From Chryseobacterium piscicola (GTDB lineage: Bacteria > Bacteroidota > Bacteroidia > Flavobacteriales > Weeksellaceae): 64,000 nucleotides of DNA. The notes beneath the pieces were generated by a model, which had not been told where the DNA came from, ran no database searches, and saw nothing but the letters and a program-made list of their open reading frames with translations. The DNA is taken from the NCBI RefSeq assembly GCF_900156685.1, contig NZ_FTOJ01000001.1, positions 248,001 through 312,000 of the forward strand, written 5' to 3'. This document shows positions 16,237 through 25,232 of the stretch, one piece after another; position 1 is the first letter of the stretch, and every line of letters starts with the position of its first letter. Both the position numbers and the translations under genes were made by a program.

Positions 16237-18224
16237 TTTTTCAAAGCTTCAATCTCATCACGCAGTTTTGCGGCTTTTATGAAGTCTAAATTTTTCGCGG
16301 CAGCTTCCATTTCCTTTTGCTTTTGCTGAACAATTTTTGCAACATCTTCTGAAGAATAATTGGCTTTTGTTTCGGCTACTTTCTGTGTAATCTCTTTTTG
16401 AGTATATTTTTCGTCTGGGAAATCTTTACTTCTTCCAACCAGGTTTTCAGAAATCTTTTTATTTAAAGCTGTCGGAACTAGTCCGTGTTTTTGATTGTAT
16501 TCAATCTGTTTATTTCTTCTGTATTCTGTTTCATCCAATGCTGCCTGCATAGATTTTGTAATTTTATCAGCATACATAATGGCTCTTCCGTTGATGTTTC
16601 TTGCGGCACGGCCAACAGTTTGTATCATTGATCTTCGGCTTCTTAGCATACCTTCTTTGTCGGCGTCCAAAATAGCAACTAATGATACTTCAGGTAAATC
16701 TAAACCTTCTCTTAGTAAATTCACACCAATCAACACATCAAAAAGACCTATACGAAGATCATGCATGATTTGAATACGTTCCAAAGTCTCCACATCAGAG
16801 TGTATATATCTTGTTCTGATGCCAAATTTTGTGAAATATTTGGTCAGCTCTTCTGCCATTTTTTTGGTCAAAGTTGTCACCAAAGTTCTCTCATCAATTT
16901 CAGCTCTTTTATTGATTTCTTCCATTAAATCATCAATTTGATTTAAAGAAGGTCTGATTTCAATAATAGGATCCAAAAGTCCCGTCGGACGGATGATCTG
17001 CTCTATATATTCTCCACCGGTTTTCTCCAGTTCATAATCCGCCGGAGTTGCAGAAACATAAATTACCTGATTTTGAATAGCTTCAAATTCTTCAAACTTC
17101 AAAGGTCGGTTATCCATCGCAGCGGGAAGCCTGAAACCATATTCTACCAAGGCTTCTTTACGGCTTCTGTCGCCTCCGTACATGGCATGAACCTGCGGAA
17201 CAGTAACGTGGCTTTCATCAATCACCATCAAATAATCTTTTGGGAAATAATCTAAAAGACAAAATGGCCGTGAACCCGGAAGTCTTCCGTCTAAATATCT
17301 TGAATAGTTTTCAATTCCAGAACAGTAACCGAGTTCTTTGATCATTTCAAGATCAAGCTCTGTTCTTTCTTGCAATCTTTTGGCTTCCAGAGGTTTTTCA
17401 ATTGAACCAAAAAAATCAACCTGTTTCACCATGTCATCCTGAATATTTCTAATGGCTCCGTTCAGCGTTTCCTTGGAAGTCACAAAAAGATTGGCAGGAT
17501 AAATTTGAATAGATTCAAAATTGGAAGTTACATTCCCTGAAACCGGATCAAAGCTTTGAATTTTTTCAATCTCGTCTCCAAAAAACTGAACTCTTATTCC
17601 GTTGTCGGCATACGCAGGAAAGATGTCAATCACATCACCTTTCACCCGAAACGTACCTCTTTGAAACTCGCTGAGCGTTCTGGAATACAATGCATTAACT
17701 AAAGAATGAAGCAATGCTGTTCTCGTAGTTTTCTCACCAATTTCCAGTGAAATCAATGATTTGTGGAATTCTGCCGGGTTTCCTACACCATAAATGCACG
17801 ATACTGAGGCGACAATCAAAATGTCTCTTCTTCCTGAAAGCAAACTTGCAATTGCCGAAAGTCGCAGCTTTTCAACTTCTTCGTTGATGCTTAAATCTTT
17901 TTCAATATAAGTTCCTGAGCTTGCAATGTAAGCTTCAGGCTGATAATAGTCGTAGTAACTTACAAAATATTCAACAGCGTTTTCGGGGTAGAATTCTTTA
18001 AATTCCATGAAAAGCTGGGCTGCCAAAGTTTTGTTGTGTGCGAGAACCAAAGTTGGTTTTTGAACATTGCGCACTACATTGGCAATGGTGAAAGTTTTCC
18101 CCGATCCCGTAACGCCGAGAAGGGTTTGGTATTTTTCACCGATCTCAATACCTTCTGTCAGTTTTTTAATGGCAGTGGGCTGGTCTCCTGTAGGTTTATA
18201 TTCTGATTGAAGTTTGAATTGCAT
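16233..18224 (-). CDS. uvrB: UvrABC excinuclease subunit B
   Basis: The 663-aa protein is full length: Walker A GVTGSGKTF, the beta-hairpin region (VSYYDYYQPEAYIASSGTYIEKD), MVIDESHVTVPQ, helicase motifs TLTKKMAEELT, GVNLLREGLDLPEVSLVAILDADKEG and QTVGRAARN, and a C-terminal UVR motif (AAKNLDFIKAAKLRDEIEAL). UvrB verifies damage and recruits UvrC in nucleotide excision repair. It is monocistronic, with a -7 box ending 4 nt before the ATG. Other uvr genes are elsewhere, although a degenerate GIY-YIG protein is at 40150. Confidence 0.98.
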   Translation of the reverse strand: MQFKLQSEYKPTGDQPTAIKKLTEGIEIGEKYQTLLGVTGSGKTFTIANVVRNVQKPTLVLAHNKTLAAQLFMEFKEFYPENAVEYFVSYYDYYQPEAYIASSGTYIEKDLSINEEVEKLRLSAIASLLSGRRDILIVASVSCIYGVGNPAEFHKSLISLEIGEKTTRTALLHSLVNALYSRTLSEFQRGTFRVKGDVIDIFPAYADNGIRVQFFGDEIEKIQSFDPVSGNVTSNFESIQIYPANLFVTSKETLNGAIRNIQDDMVKQVDFFGSIEKPLEAKRLQERTELDLEMIKELGYCSGIENYSRYLDGRLPGSRPFCLLDYFPKDYLMVIDESHVTVPQVHAMYGGDRSRKEALVEYGFRLPAAMDNRPLKFEEFEAIQNQVIYVSATPADYELEKTGGEYIEQIIRPTGLLDPIIEIRPSLNQIDDLMEEINKRAEIDERTLVTTLTKKMAEELTKYFTKFGIRTRYIHSDVETLERIQIMHDLRIGLFDVLIGVNLLREGLDLPEVSLVAILDADKEGMLRSRRSMIQTVGRAARNINGRAIMYADKITKSMQAALDETEYRRNKQIEYNQKHGLVPTALNKKISENLVGRSKDFPDEKYTQKEITQKVAETKANYSSEDVAKIVQQKQKEMEAAAKNLDFIKAAKLRDEIEALKN

Positions 18225-18228
18225 TGAG

Positions 18229-18236
18229 CAAATTTA
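18229..18236 (-). promoter_or_regulatory. uvrB -7 promoter element
   Basis: On the minus strand TAAATTTG matches TAnnTTTG and ends 4 nt before the uvrB ATG, so the transcript should begin at the start codon. No TTG at the expected -33 position. Confidence 0.45.
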
Positions 18237-18458
18237 GGAAATAAAAATGGGTAAGAAGAAGCGCTGAATCATAATTTACAGACATATAAACATCAAAAAA
18301 GCGTCCCGAAAAAATCAGAACGCCTTCAAAATTTAAAAAATTCTCAAACCTTTCTAGTGAAACCGCTTATTCTTTTCCCCACAGTAACTGTTCTCGGCAA
18401 TCGTAAGATGGGTTTTTTCAATAATGCTGTCTTTTTAAATATAAACTTTTATTCTGTT

Positions 18459-19832
18459 TTAATTAAAACGCATGGTGAGAGGTAGCTTAAAAACACTTTT
18501 CACAGGTATGCCATTTTCTATTGCGGGTTTCCAGGTTTTATTGTCGGTAGCGAGTTTTACAACTCTTTCTGCTTCTTTGTTAAACACCATATTGCCTCCT
18601 TCGGTTTTTATCTTTGTTGTTTTGCCATTTTCGTCGATAGAAATAAAAATGGATGTTTTCATGGTTCCAGTCGTGTTTTTATCGAAGACTCCGGAATCAA
18701 AATTATTTCCCACAAACATTCTCATCACATGTATTCCTCCGGGGTATTCTGCAGGAATCTGCTCGCCGGTCTGCACAATTTTCGGAGCGGCAACTGGTGG
18801 AGCATCGTTAGCATTTATTTCGTCTGGTGTTATTTTCTTTATCTCAGCTTTGGTTTCTCTTGCTTTTTTTGGCGAAATAGTGTCGGTTTTTACTTTCTTA
18901 AAAAATTCCTGAGAGAAAAGGACTTTTTCGTTTTGAAACTTTTTCTCAAGCTTAATTTCTGGGGCAGATATTTTATCGTTTGCATAGACTTTCTCTGCGA
19001 AAACCACTGTTGTGATAGCGAATAGAGGTAATGCAATCATTTTTTTTGCCTTAGCAAATTTTGAATTTTGTTTTGTCATCATAATAAATCGTTTTTTAGT
19101 ATTGTTAAAATTAAACTGATGGGTCAGAGTTAGATTTTGTTGTTTCATAACTTCCTGTAAAATCAGTTCCTGATAGTTTTTAATGTCTGTGTTTTGGTTT
19201 ATAACTTCTTCGTCAGCCAGAAATTCGTGGTTGTTGATCATTGCATTTTTGTAGAAATAAAAAAATGGGTTGAGCCACAGAATAGATTTTATAAGTTCAA
19301 TAAAAATAAGATCTAGCGAATGTTTTTGTTGAATATGAATTTCTTCGTGCAGGAAAACACGTTCGTCAATTTCGAAATCAGTAAAAGACTTTTCAGAAAT
19401 ATAAATGGTATTCCAAAAGCTGAATGGTGCAAGATCCTGCTTTATAAGGATGACGTTTCTGCTTTTATAGATTATTTTTCTTCCCTTTAAATTTTTTATT
19501 TTTAATATTGAGAAAATAAATTTTGCCAATAAAAAGACAGCGATTAAAAAATAAACAGTCATAATAATTTGAGTAAAATCAAAACTTTTTTCCTCAATAA
19601 TCTGTCCCGTTAAAATTGGTTGAGGTATTTCCTGTTCGATTAATAACATTGGCTTTTCTTTAGTAAATTCAGACAATTCAATCGTTAAAAATGGAATGAT
19701 AAGTGAAAAAATAAGTGAAAAAATCAGATAAAAACGATTAAATACAAGCGTTTTTTCCTTTGCTAAAAACCAATGGTAAAGACTAAGTAAAATCCCTGAA
19801 CATAAGAAGATTTTTAAAGCGAAAGTTTCCAT
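18459..19832 (-). CDS. BlaR1-type M56 metallopeptidase fused to a TonB_C domain
   Basis: The 457-aa protein has N-terminal membrane helices (about 5-60 and 90-110), the M56 zinc motif HEEIH in FLHEEIHIQQKHSLDL (near residue 155), a further helix near 255-280, and a C-terminal TonB_C-like domain (from about residue 345: IPAEYPGGIHVMRMF to the end). M56 proteins sense a signal and cleave their partner BlaI-type repressor, whose gene is 5 bp upstream. The usual penicillin-binding sensor domain is absent; the periplasmic part is TonB_C-like, so the signal is probably not a beta-lactam. Fusions of this kind are common in Bacteroidetes. Confidence 0.85.
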   Translation of the reverse strand: METFALKIFLCSGILLSLYHWFLAKEKTLVFNRFYLIFSLIFSLIIPFLTIELSEFTKEKPMLLIEQEIPQPILTGQIIEEKSFDFTQIIMTVYFLIAVFLLAKFIFSILKIKNLKGRKIIYKSRNVILIKQDLAPFSFWNTIYISEKSFTDFEIDERVFLHEEIHIQQKHSLDLIFIELIKSILWLNPFFYFYKNAMINNHEFLADEEVINQNTDIKNYQELILQEVMKQQNLTLTHQFNFNNTKKRFIMMTKQNSKFAKAKKMIALPLFAITTVVFAEKVYANDKISAPEIKLEKKFQNEKVLFSQEFFKKVKTDTISPKKARETKAEIKKITPDEINANDAPPVAAPKIVQTGEQIPAEYPGGIHVMRMFVGNNFDSGVFDKNTTGTMKTSIFISIDENGKTTKIKTEGGNMVFNKEAERVVKLATDNKTWKPAIENGIPVKSVFKLPLTMRFN

Positions 19833-19837
19833 ACTTA

Positions 19838-20206
19838 TTATTTTATCTGTTGGTCTATAATATCCCGAAGTTCCTTAAGATCTTTCTGCGTCAGTTTGGA
19901 ATTCGACGTAAAGAACGAAGCGAACTGCGTGACCGAAGAATTGAAAAAACGGTCAATCATGGTTGTCATTTCGTCTTTAAAATAATCACTTTTTGCCACT
20001 TTCGGAAAGTACTCTCTTGAGTTGCCATAAAGTTTGAAGCCCACCAAGTCTTTGTTCTGCATTCTTTTTAGCAGTGTTGCAATCGTTGTGCTGGCAGGTT
20101 TCGGAGCGGCATAGGCTTCAAGAATTTCTTTCATGAAAGCTTTCTCTTTTTCCCAAAGAATTTCCATTAAAGTTTTCTCGGAGTCGGTCAGTTTTATTTC
20201 ATTCAT
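19838..20206 (-). CDS. BlaI/MecI/CopY family transcriptional repressor
   Basis: The 122-aa winged-helix protein (LTDSEKTLMEILWEKEKAF, TTIATLLKRMQNKDLVGF, REYFPKV) fits the penicillinase-repressor family. It is cotranscribed with the M56 sensor peptidase 5 bp downstream, the standard BlaI/BlaR1 arrangement. A perfect TACA-2 nt-TGTA operator overlaps the promoter just upstream (20229-20242), so it should repress its own operon until the partner cleaves it. No beta-lactamase gene is adjacent; other target genes would have to be found by operator search. Confidence 0.9.
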   Translation of the reverse strand: MNEIKLTDSEKTLMEILWEKEKAFMKEILEAYAAPKPASTTIATLLKRMQNKDLVGFKLYGNSREYFPKVAKSDYFKDEMTTMIDRFFNSSVTQFASFFTSNSKLTQKDLKELRDIIDQQIK

Positions 20207-20210
20207 ATTC

Positions 20211-20222
20211 TACATGTTTGTA
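20211..20222. promoter_or_regulatory. second, imperfect BlaI-like half-site pair
   Basis: TACATGTTTGTA has TACA and TGTA with a 4-nt gap instead of 2 and lies between the main operator and the blaI-type start codon. It may be an auxiliary site or chance in AT-rich DNA. Confidence 0.3.
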
Positions 20223-20228
20223 TTGTGT

Positions 20229-20262
20229 TCTACAAATGTAGAGTAAAATTTTAATTGAACAA
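20229..20262 (-). promoter_or_regulatory. promoter with embedded BlaI-type operator
   Basis: On the minus strand TTG (20260-20262), 19 nt, TACATTTG (20233-20240) is a perfect Bacteroidetes promoter. The -7 box sits inside the palindrome TCTACAAATGTAGA (20229-20242), which has the TACA-2 nt-TGTA core known for MecI/BlaI operators. Repressor binding would cover the -7 box. Confidence 0.75.
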
Positions 20263-20315
20263 ATTTTTATGGCATTATTTTTCGTCTGAATAGCATAACC
20301 CATTAAAAATTAATT

Positions 20316-21515
20316 ATGAATAAGATTCTATTACCTATTTTGTTAGCTTCTGCCACAACAATTGTTTCGTGTCAGGGAAAAGGCAAACCCAGCGAGCCAT
20401 CGGCTAAAGAAGAAAAAGCAAACACAAACTATAAGCCTGCTTTCGCTGGCCAGACAAGGATAGCACCCGTAAAAACCACAACCCCATACAACGTTGAGAT
20501 TCTCAATACATCACTCGGAAAACCGTGGGGAATTATTAATCTTCCTGACGGACGGTTTTTAATTACTGAAAAATCAGGATTCATCAATGTAGTTTCTGCA
20601 GACGGAAAAACGGTTTCTAAAATCGAAGGTTTCTCAAAAGTGGATGACAAAGGGCAGGGCGGAATGCTTGATGTAGCTTTAGACCCAGATTTTAAAACAA
20701 ATCAAATGATTTTCTTCTGCTATTCTGAACCTTATGGAGATGGAAATCATACTGCAGTTGCCAAAGGAAAATTATCTGCAGACCTCAAAAATATTTCTGA
20801 AGTAAAAGTCATTTTCAGGGCTACACCAACTTACGATGGCGATAAACATTACGGAAGCCGTCTTCAGTTTGACAAAGACGGAAATTTATTTGTGAGCACC
20901 GGAGAAAGGTCTGATAAAGAAACGAGAGTTTATGCTCAGAAAACCGATAATTATTTAGGTAAAATTCTAAAAATTACCACAGACGGAAAACCTGCCGAGG
21001 GAAATCCATTCATTGGAAAAGCCGGTTACAAACCAGAAATTTATGCATTTGGAATCCGCAGTCCTCAAGGTTTGGCTTTGGATGAAAAAGGACAGCTTTG
21101 GGATATTGAAATGGGACCGAGAGGCGGAGACGAAATCAATCTCATCCAGCCCGGAAAAAATTACGGATGGGGCGATGTAACTTACGGAATTGAGTATAAC
21201 GGCGACAAAATCAACAACGGTACAACTCAAAAAGCAGGAACCGAACAGCCTGTTTATTACTGGGATCCGGTTGTTTCTCCAAGTGGAGTCACTTTCTACA
21301 CCGGAAATATTGAAGAATGGAAAAACAATCTTTTCATCGCCTGCCTCAGCGGCCAACATATCAACAGGATTGTTTTAAAAGACAATAAAGTGGTAGGAGA
21401 AGAGCGTTTGCTTTTGGATCAAAAAGAAAGATTCAGAGATGTTTTGAACGGAATGGATGGGAATCTTTACGGAATTACGGATAGTGGTAAATTATATAGG
21501 ATTTCAAAGAAATAA
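20316..21515 (+). CDS. PQQ-dependent sugar dehydrogenase, lipoprotein
   Basis: The 399-aa protein begins with a lipoprotein signal ending ATTIVSC (Cys20), placing it at the cell envelope. The beta-propeller of soluble glucose/sorbosone dehydrogenases is evident: LGKPWGIINLPDGRFLITEKSG, GGMLDVALDPDF, KHYGSRLQFDKDGNLFVSTGER, FGIRSPQGLALD, EMGPRGGDEINLI and SGVTFYTG. The family oxidises aldose sugars with pyrroloquinoline quinone; Bacteroidetes seldom make PQQ, so the cofactor may be scavenged. No neighbouring sugar genes were seen, and the physiological substrate is unknown. Confidence 0.87.
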   Translation: MNKILLPILLASATTIVSCQGKGKPSEPSAKEEKANTNYKPAFAGQTRIAPVKTTTPYNVEILNTSLGKPWGIINLPDGRFLITEKSGFINVVSADGKTVSKIEGFSKVDDKGQGGMLDVALDPDFKTNQMIFFCYSEPYGDGNHTAVAKGKLSADLKNISEVKVIFRATPTYDGDKHYGSRLQFDKDGNLFVSTGERSDKETRVYAQKTDNYLGKILKITTDGKPAEGNPFIGKAGYKPEIYAFGIRSPQGLALDEKGQLWDIEMGPRGGDEINLIQPGKNYGWGDVTYGIEYNGDKINNGTTQKAGTEQPVYYWDPVVSPSGVTFYTGNIEEWKNNLFIACLSGQHINRIVLKDNKVVGEERLLLDQKERFRDVLNGMDGNLYGITDSGKLYRISKK

Positions 21516-21567
21516 ATTCTTTATTTTTAAATTTATTAAGTATAAAATTCTCTAAAAGTAATTTTTA

Positions 21568-21575
21568 TATCTTTG
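21568..21575 (+). promoter_or_regulatory. -7 promoter element of the DUF6646 gene
   Basis: TATCTTTG matches TAnnTTTG, 24 nt upstream of the ATG at 21599. No clear TTG at 19 nt. Confidence 0.4.
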
Positions 21576-21598
21576 TTGCTTTAAAAAAAAATCAACAA

Positions 21599-22099
21599 AT
21601 GAGAAAAATATTTTTAACAGCAGCTATTGCTGTTTTTGGATTTGCGAATGCTCAAAACGATGCTTTTTCCGGAAAAGGAGATTTGAAGCTTAACATCGGA
21701 GCCAATATTCAAAGTGGTGGTGCGGGAATTATGACTTCTTTAGATTATGGTTTGGGAGAAAGTTTCTCCATCGGTGCACAAGCAGGCTATCTCTTAGGAA
21801 TTGACGAAGTGTACGGAGATAAATCAAGAATAGAACACCGTTTTGACGTAAAAGCCAGAGCCAGCGCACATTTAGGAGATGTAATTGGTTTGCCTGCCAA
21901 TTTTGATGTTTATCCAGGACTTAATTTAGGTTTGAAGAACTTTGGAGCTCACGCAGGAGCAAGATATTTCTTTAAAAAAGGATTTGGTGTTTTCACAGAA
22001 ATTCAGGTGCCGATTGCAAAATACAATAAAGAGTCTGCTAATTACAGGCTTTTGAATAATCAGTTTGCATTTATGGCAGGGGTTTCTTTTGATTTGTAA
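21599..22099 (+). CDS. DUF6646 family outer-membrane beta-barrel protein
   Basis: The 166-aa protein has a signal peptide ending GFANA-Q, then alternating strands and a terminal aromatic residue pattern (FAFMAGVSFDL), as in small outer-membrane barrels. It is paralogous to 34297-34737: both share a DxYPGxxxG element, GAHxGARYFF and GVFxEx near the C-terminus. No enzymatic residues are visible. It has its own promoter-like box and a strong terminator, so it is monocistronic. Role unknown; an abundant structural porin-like protein is possible. Confidence 0.8.
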   Translation: MRKIFLTAAIAVFGFANAQNDAFSGKGDLKLNIGANIQSGGAGIMTSLDYGLGESFSIGAQAGYLLGIDEVYGDKSRIEHRFDVKARASAHLGDVIGLPANFDVYPGLNLGLKNFGAHAGARYFFKKGFGVFTEIQVPIAKYNKESANYRLLNNQFAFMAGVSFDL

Positions 22100-22117
22100 T
22101 TGAACAAAACATTAATA

Positions 22118-22152
22118 AAAAAAGCGATTTCAGATCTTGAAATCGCTTTTTT
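22118..22152. terminator. bidirectional intrinsic terminator
   Basis: AAAAAAGCGATTTCA (22118-22132) and TGAAATCGCTTTTTT (22138-22152) are perfect complements with a 5-nt loop, serving the DUF6646 gene and the convergent PatB-like gene. Confidence 0.85.
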
Positions 22153-22171
22153 GGTTATAATGTGAATTAAA

Positions 22172-23329
22172 CTAAAAACTTTTAATAACCCTGTTCAGAC
22201 CTTCTTCTAAAATCTCTTTTGAAGTAGAAAAACAAATTCTTACATGGCCTTCTGCTCCTTTTCCAAACCATCTTTCGGAACCTGGAACGATGGCTACTTT
22301 GCCTTGCTTCAGAACGTGTTGAGCAAAAGCATCGCTCGACATTCCGTTTTCTATTTTTGGGAAAATAACGAAAGTAGCTTCAGGTAAATTTGGGGTTAAA
22401 ATTCCTGAGTTTTTCAGTTTGTTGTAAGCGAAATCTCTGTTGCTTTGAAGGTGAGAAAGGAAGTCATTAAACCATGGTTTAGCTTTGTCAATAGCAACAC
22501 TTGCGGCAATCTGAGATAATGTAGAAACCCCTTCAATGGTAGAGTTAAACTGAGATTTTTCTGTAAAATCATCCAGCAGTTCCTGGTCATTGCATAACAC
22601 TGCACCAATTCTTAAACCGGCAATTCCAAAAGATTTTGAAAAACCAAATACCGTGAAACTTTTCTTTTTTGCTGCTTCAGAAACAGAAGAGTAGGTGTTG
22701 AATTCCTTTTTATCGTACACAATGTCGCTCCAGATTTCGTCACTCATTACCCAAAGATCGTGAGCGGCTGCGATTTCGGAAATTTTAATCAAAATTTCTT
22801 TAGAATAAACTCTTCCTACCGGATTGTGAGGATTGCAGATGCTGATCATTTTGGTTTTCGGACCGATCAAAGAGACCAACATTTCAAGATCGATGTCGCC
22901 GGTTTTAGAATCTACTGCGCATAATTTTATATTTCCACCAACGGCATCCACGGTTTTTTTAAACAGAAAATCTACCGGATCAAAAATAATCGCTTCATCG
23001 CCAGGATTCAAAATGTAATTGGCTACCATGTACATTCCCATCGCTGCGCTGTTGACTGCCAAAACATTTTCTGGAGAGAAATTTCCGTTTTTTCCGCTGT
23101 TAAAATGTTCTGCAACACTTTTTTTAAACTCAGGTAAGCCGGAAAACGGACCGTAACTTAAATATCCGTCTTTTATATATTCAATAATTCCCTGCTCGAT
23201 CACAGGCGACATTCTGAAGTCTGGATCGGCTGCCGTTAAAGGAATAATTCCGTCTTCCAGAGTTGCCCATCTGCCGTTGTAGGCCTTTCGTTTCAGAGCT
23301 TCGAAGTTAATATCGTTGTTTGTAAACAT
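22172..23329 (-). CDS. PatB/MalY-type PLP-dependent C-S lyase or aminotransferase
   Basis: The 385-aa protein has the class I/II fold-type I pattern: NGRWATLEDGIIPLTAADPDF, ISICNPHNPVGRVY, LWVMSDEIWSDI and the PLP Lys in FGFSKSFGIAGLRIG, plus GHVRICFSTS at the end. The MalY/PatB branch cleaves cystathionine-like C-S bonds; a plain aminotransferase cannot be excluded. It lies 3 bp after the FAD monooxygenase gene, so the two form one operon. Together they could process a sulfur- or amino-containing small molecule, which is inference. Confidence 0.82.
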   Translation of the reverse strand: MFTNNDINFEALKRKAYNGRWATLEDGIIPLTAADPDFRMSPVIEQGIIEYIKDGYLSYGPFSGLPEFKKSVAEHFNSGKNGNFSPENVLAVNSAAMGMYMVANYILNPGDEAIIFDPVDFLFKKTVDAVGGNIKLCAVDSKTGDIDLEMLVSLIGPKTKMISICNPHNPVGRVYSKEILIKISEIAAAHDLWVMSDEIWSDIVYDKKEFNTYSSVSEAAKKKSFTVFGFSKSFGIAGLRIGAVLCNDQELLDDFTEKSQFNSTIEGVSTLSQIAASVAIDKAKPWFNDFLSHLQSNRDFAYNKLKNSGILTPNLPEATFVIFPKIENGMSSDAFAQHVLKQGKVAIVPGSERWFGKGAEGHVRICFSTSKEILEEGLNRVIKSF

Positions 23330-23332
23330 TTT

Positions 23333-24418
23333 TTATTTGTATGAAATGGGTAAAGTGTTTTTTGGTTGTTCGCAAAGCGGTAAAAGAAACTGCTCCAGCA
23401 ATATTCTGCCGTTTTTGATGTGGATATCTATTTCCGGTCTTCTTTCTTCTTCGTATTTTTTGAAAGTCTCGTCTAAAGTTTTCGCTTCTTTTAAAAGGTT
23501 GGTTAAAGTGAAAGAATCTTTCAAAGCAGAAGTTACACCTTGGCTTGTAAACGGAATTAAAGGATGTGCAGAATCACCTATGAATACTACGTTTTCGTGG
23601 TAAAAAGGATTGAGTTTTTCCAGTTCATAAACGCGCCAGATGTGTGCGTTTTCGTAGCTTGATCCTTCAATAATGGATGAAATTAAAGCGTTCCAATCCC
23701 CAAAATTATCAATCATAAATTGTCTGATGCAATCTGCAGTGTAATCTTCATTGATGAAATATTTTGTAATATCAAACTGGCAATACCAGAGGATTTTTGT
23801 AGATGAAAGTTTTAAAACACCGAAAGTCAAACCGCCTTTTTCATGATGGAATTTAAGAAAATTACTTTCAATTTGGCTTGCTAATTCTTCATTTTCAATA
23901 ATGTTGACAACTTCGTTTTCCAAAACAGCTTTCATCGTCTCATCCGGAAATATTTTTCTTCTAATTCTGCTTCTTGAACCGTCGGAAGCAACTACAATGT
24001 CGGCCTTTATTGTATTTTCTTCGTCAATCTGAATGCTGGCTTTTCCGTTTTCAAAACCACTGAGTCCGATAGTCGTTTTATAAGAAATTTTTTCTGAAGG
24101 AATTTCGTTTGCCAAAATTTCAATCAAAGCACTTCTGGAAACCACAAAAACATCATCTAGATCTTTCTCAGAAATTATTTCTCCGGCTTGATTGTAGTGT
24201 ATGTATTTTTTTAGGAAACTTCCCTTTTGGTAAAGATCTTCAATATTGATGATGTTTGAAAGAAACTCTATTCCTTCTTTTGGCAGGATAAAACCATGGC
24301 CTTTAAGGTCATTTTGAGTTCTTCTTTCGTAGAGGTGATAGTCAATATTATTTTTTTCAAGATAATTTGCCATGCTCAAACCAGAAACTCCGGCTCCAAT
24401 GATTGCAACTTTGCTCAT
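23333..24418 (-). CDS. FAD-dependent aromatic-type monooxygenase
   Basis: The 361-aa protein has the group A flavoprotein monooxygenase motifs: GxGxxG as VAIIGAGVSGLSMANYL, the DG motif in VVASDGSRSRIRR, and the GD motif in VVFIGDSAHPLIPFTSQGV. These use NAD(P)H and O2 to hydroxylate small molecules, and the class includes degradative, biosynthetic and antibiotic-modifying (TetX-like) enzymes. The substrate cannot be read here. It is the first gene of an operon with the PatB-like lyase 3 bp downstream. Confidence 0.85.
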   Translation of the reverse strand: MSKVAIIGAGVSGLSMANYLEKNNIDYHLYERRTQNDLKGHGFILPKEGIEFLSNIINIEDLYQKGSFLKKYIHYNQAGEIISEKDLDDVFVVSRSALIEILANEIPSEKISYKTTIGLSGFENGKASIQIDEENTIKADIVVASDGSRSRIRRKIFPDETMKAVLENEVVNIIENEELASQIESNFLKFHHEKGGLTFGVLKLSSTKILWYCQFDITKYFINEDYTADCIRQFMIDNFGDWNALISSIIEGSSYENAHIWRVYELEKLNPFYHENVVFIGDSAHPLIPFTSQGVTSALKDSFTLTNLLKEAKTLDETFKKYEEERRPEIDIHIKNGRILLEQFLLPLCEQPKNTLPISYK

Positions 24419-24605
24419 CTTTTTTGATTTAATTGTATTGTTAGTTTTATTTTGATTTAATCCTAAACTTCAATAATCATTTATTTAAAATAAACAATTA
24501 CTTCCGGTAGACTTTTGTAAAGGTTTGTTTATTGAACTAAAATCATTCAATAAAATAAGAAGCAATAATATCAGAGCGATATTATTAAGAAAAATAGGAA
24601 AAAAA

Positions 24606-25223
24606 CTATTCCGGAGCCTTAAAAATATTATCATCAGAATGAAAACCAGCTACACCGCCACTTACGGCAAATTTCATAGCAGTGGCAGCACTCATTCCGA
24701 GTACGGGTTTGATGTTTTTTTCTTCGGTAATGATGACCCAGCCCGAAATGGCATAAGAGTGCGGAAGATAAACGGCAACGTAGTTGTGTTTGCCCACATC
24801 TGCCATTTCTTTTTGGGTTAAAAAACCGATCCTCCAGATTTCCGGATTTTCGTTTGTTTTTACCCAAACAGGATCGTTAAATTTTTTTTTATCTCCTACG
24901 AATGAGGACATTACATCTTTGGTTGGCGAATAGATGTGTTTGATGCCGGGGATTTTTTCTAAAAGTCGATCAATAGAATCAACAAAAAACCGTCCCACAA
25001 CAAATTTATTTCCTAAAAATCCCAACAAGGCAGTAACTAAAAGCACAGAGATAAAAACCAACCCCGGAATTTGTTTTGCAACCGATGGAATGATATTATC
25101 GATAGACGTAATCACCGACCAGATAACATAAATGGTAAGTCCGATAGGGCCAATGATAATTAATCCCTGAAAGAAGTTTTTCAGGAATATATTCGTTACG
25201 CTTTCAAATGTTGGTTTCTTCAA
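24606..25223 (-). CDS. DUF502 family membrane protein
   Basis: The 205-aa protein has two N-terminal membrane helices (FFQGLIIIGPIGLTIYVIW and VFISVLLVTALLGFLG) and the conserved DUF502 signature of a soluble C-terminal half: IPGIKHIYSPTKDV, VWVKTNENPEIWRIGF and YLPHSYAISGW. It follows miaE with a 9-bp gap and is likely cotranscribed with it. No function is established for the family in bacteria to my knowledge. Confidence 0.87.
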   Translation of the reverse strand: MKKPTFESVTNIFLKNFFQGLIIIGPIGLTIYVIWSVITSIDNIIPSVAKQIPGLVFISVLLVTALLGFLGNKFVVGRFFVDSIDRLLEKIPGIKHIYSPTKDVMSSFVGDKKKFNDPVWVKTNENPEIWRIGFLTQKEMADVGKHNYVAVYLPHSYAISGWVIITEEKNIKPVLGMSAATAMKFAVSGGVAGFHSDDNIFKAPE

Positions 25224-25232
25224 TTCTTATAA

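Noticed and set aside
19838..20206. Beta-lactam resistance operon from the BlaI homolog
   Set aside because: No beta-lactamase or PBP gene is adjacent and the M56 partner lacks the penicillin-sensing domain.
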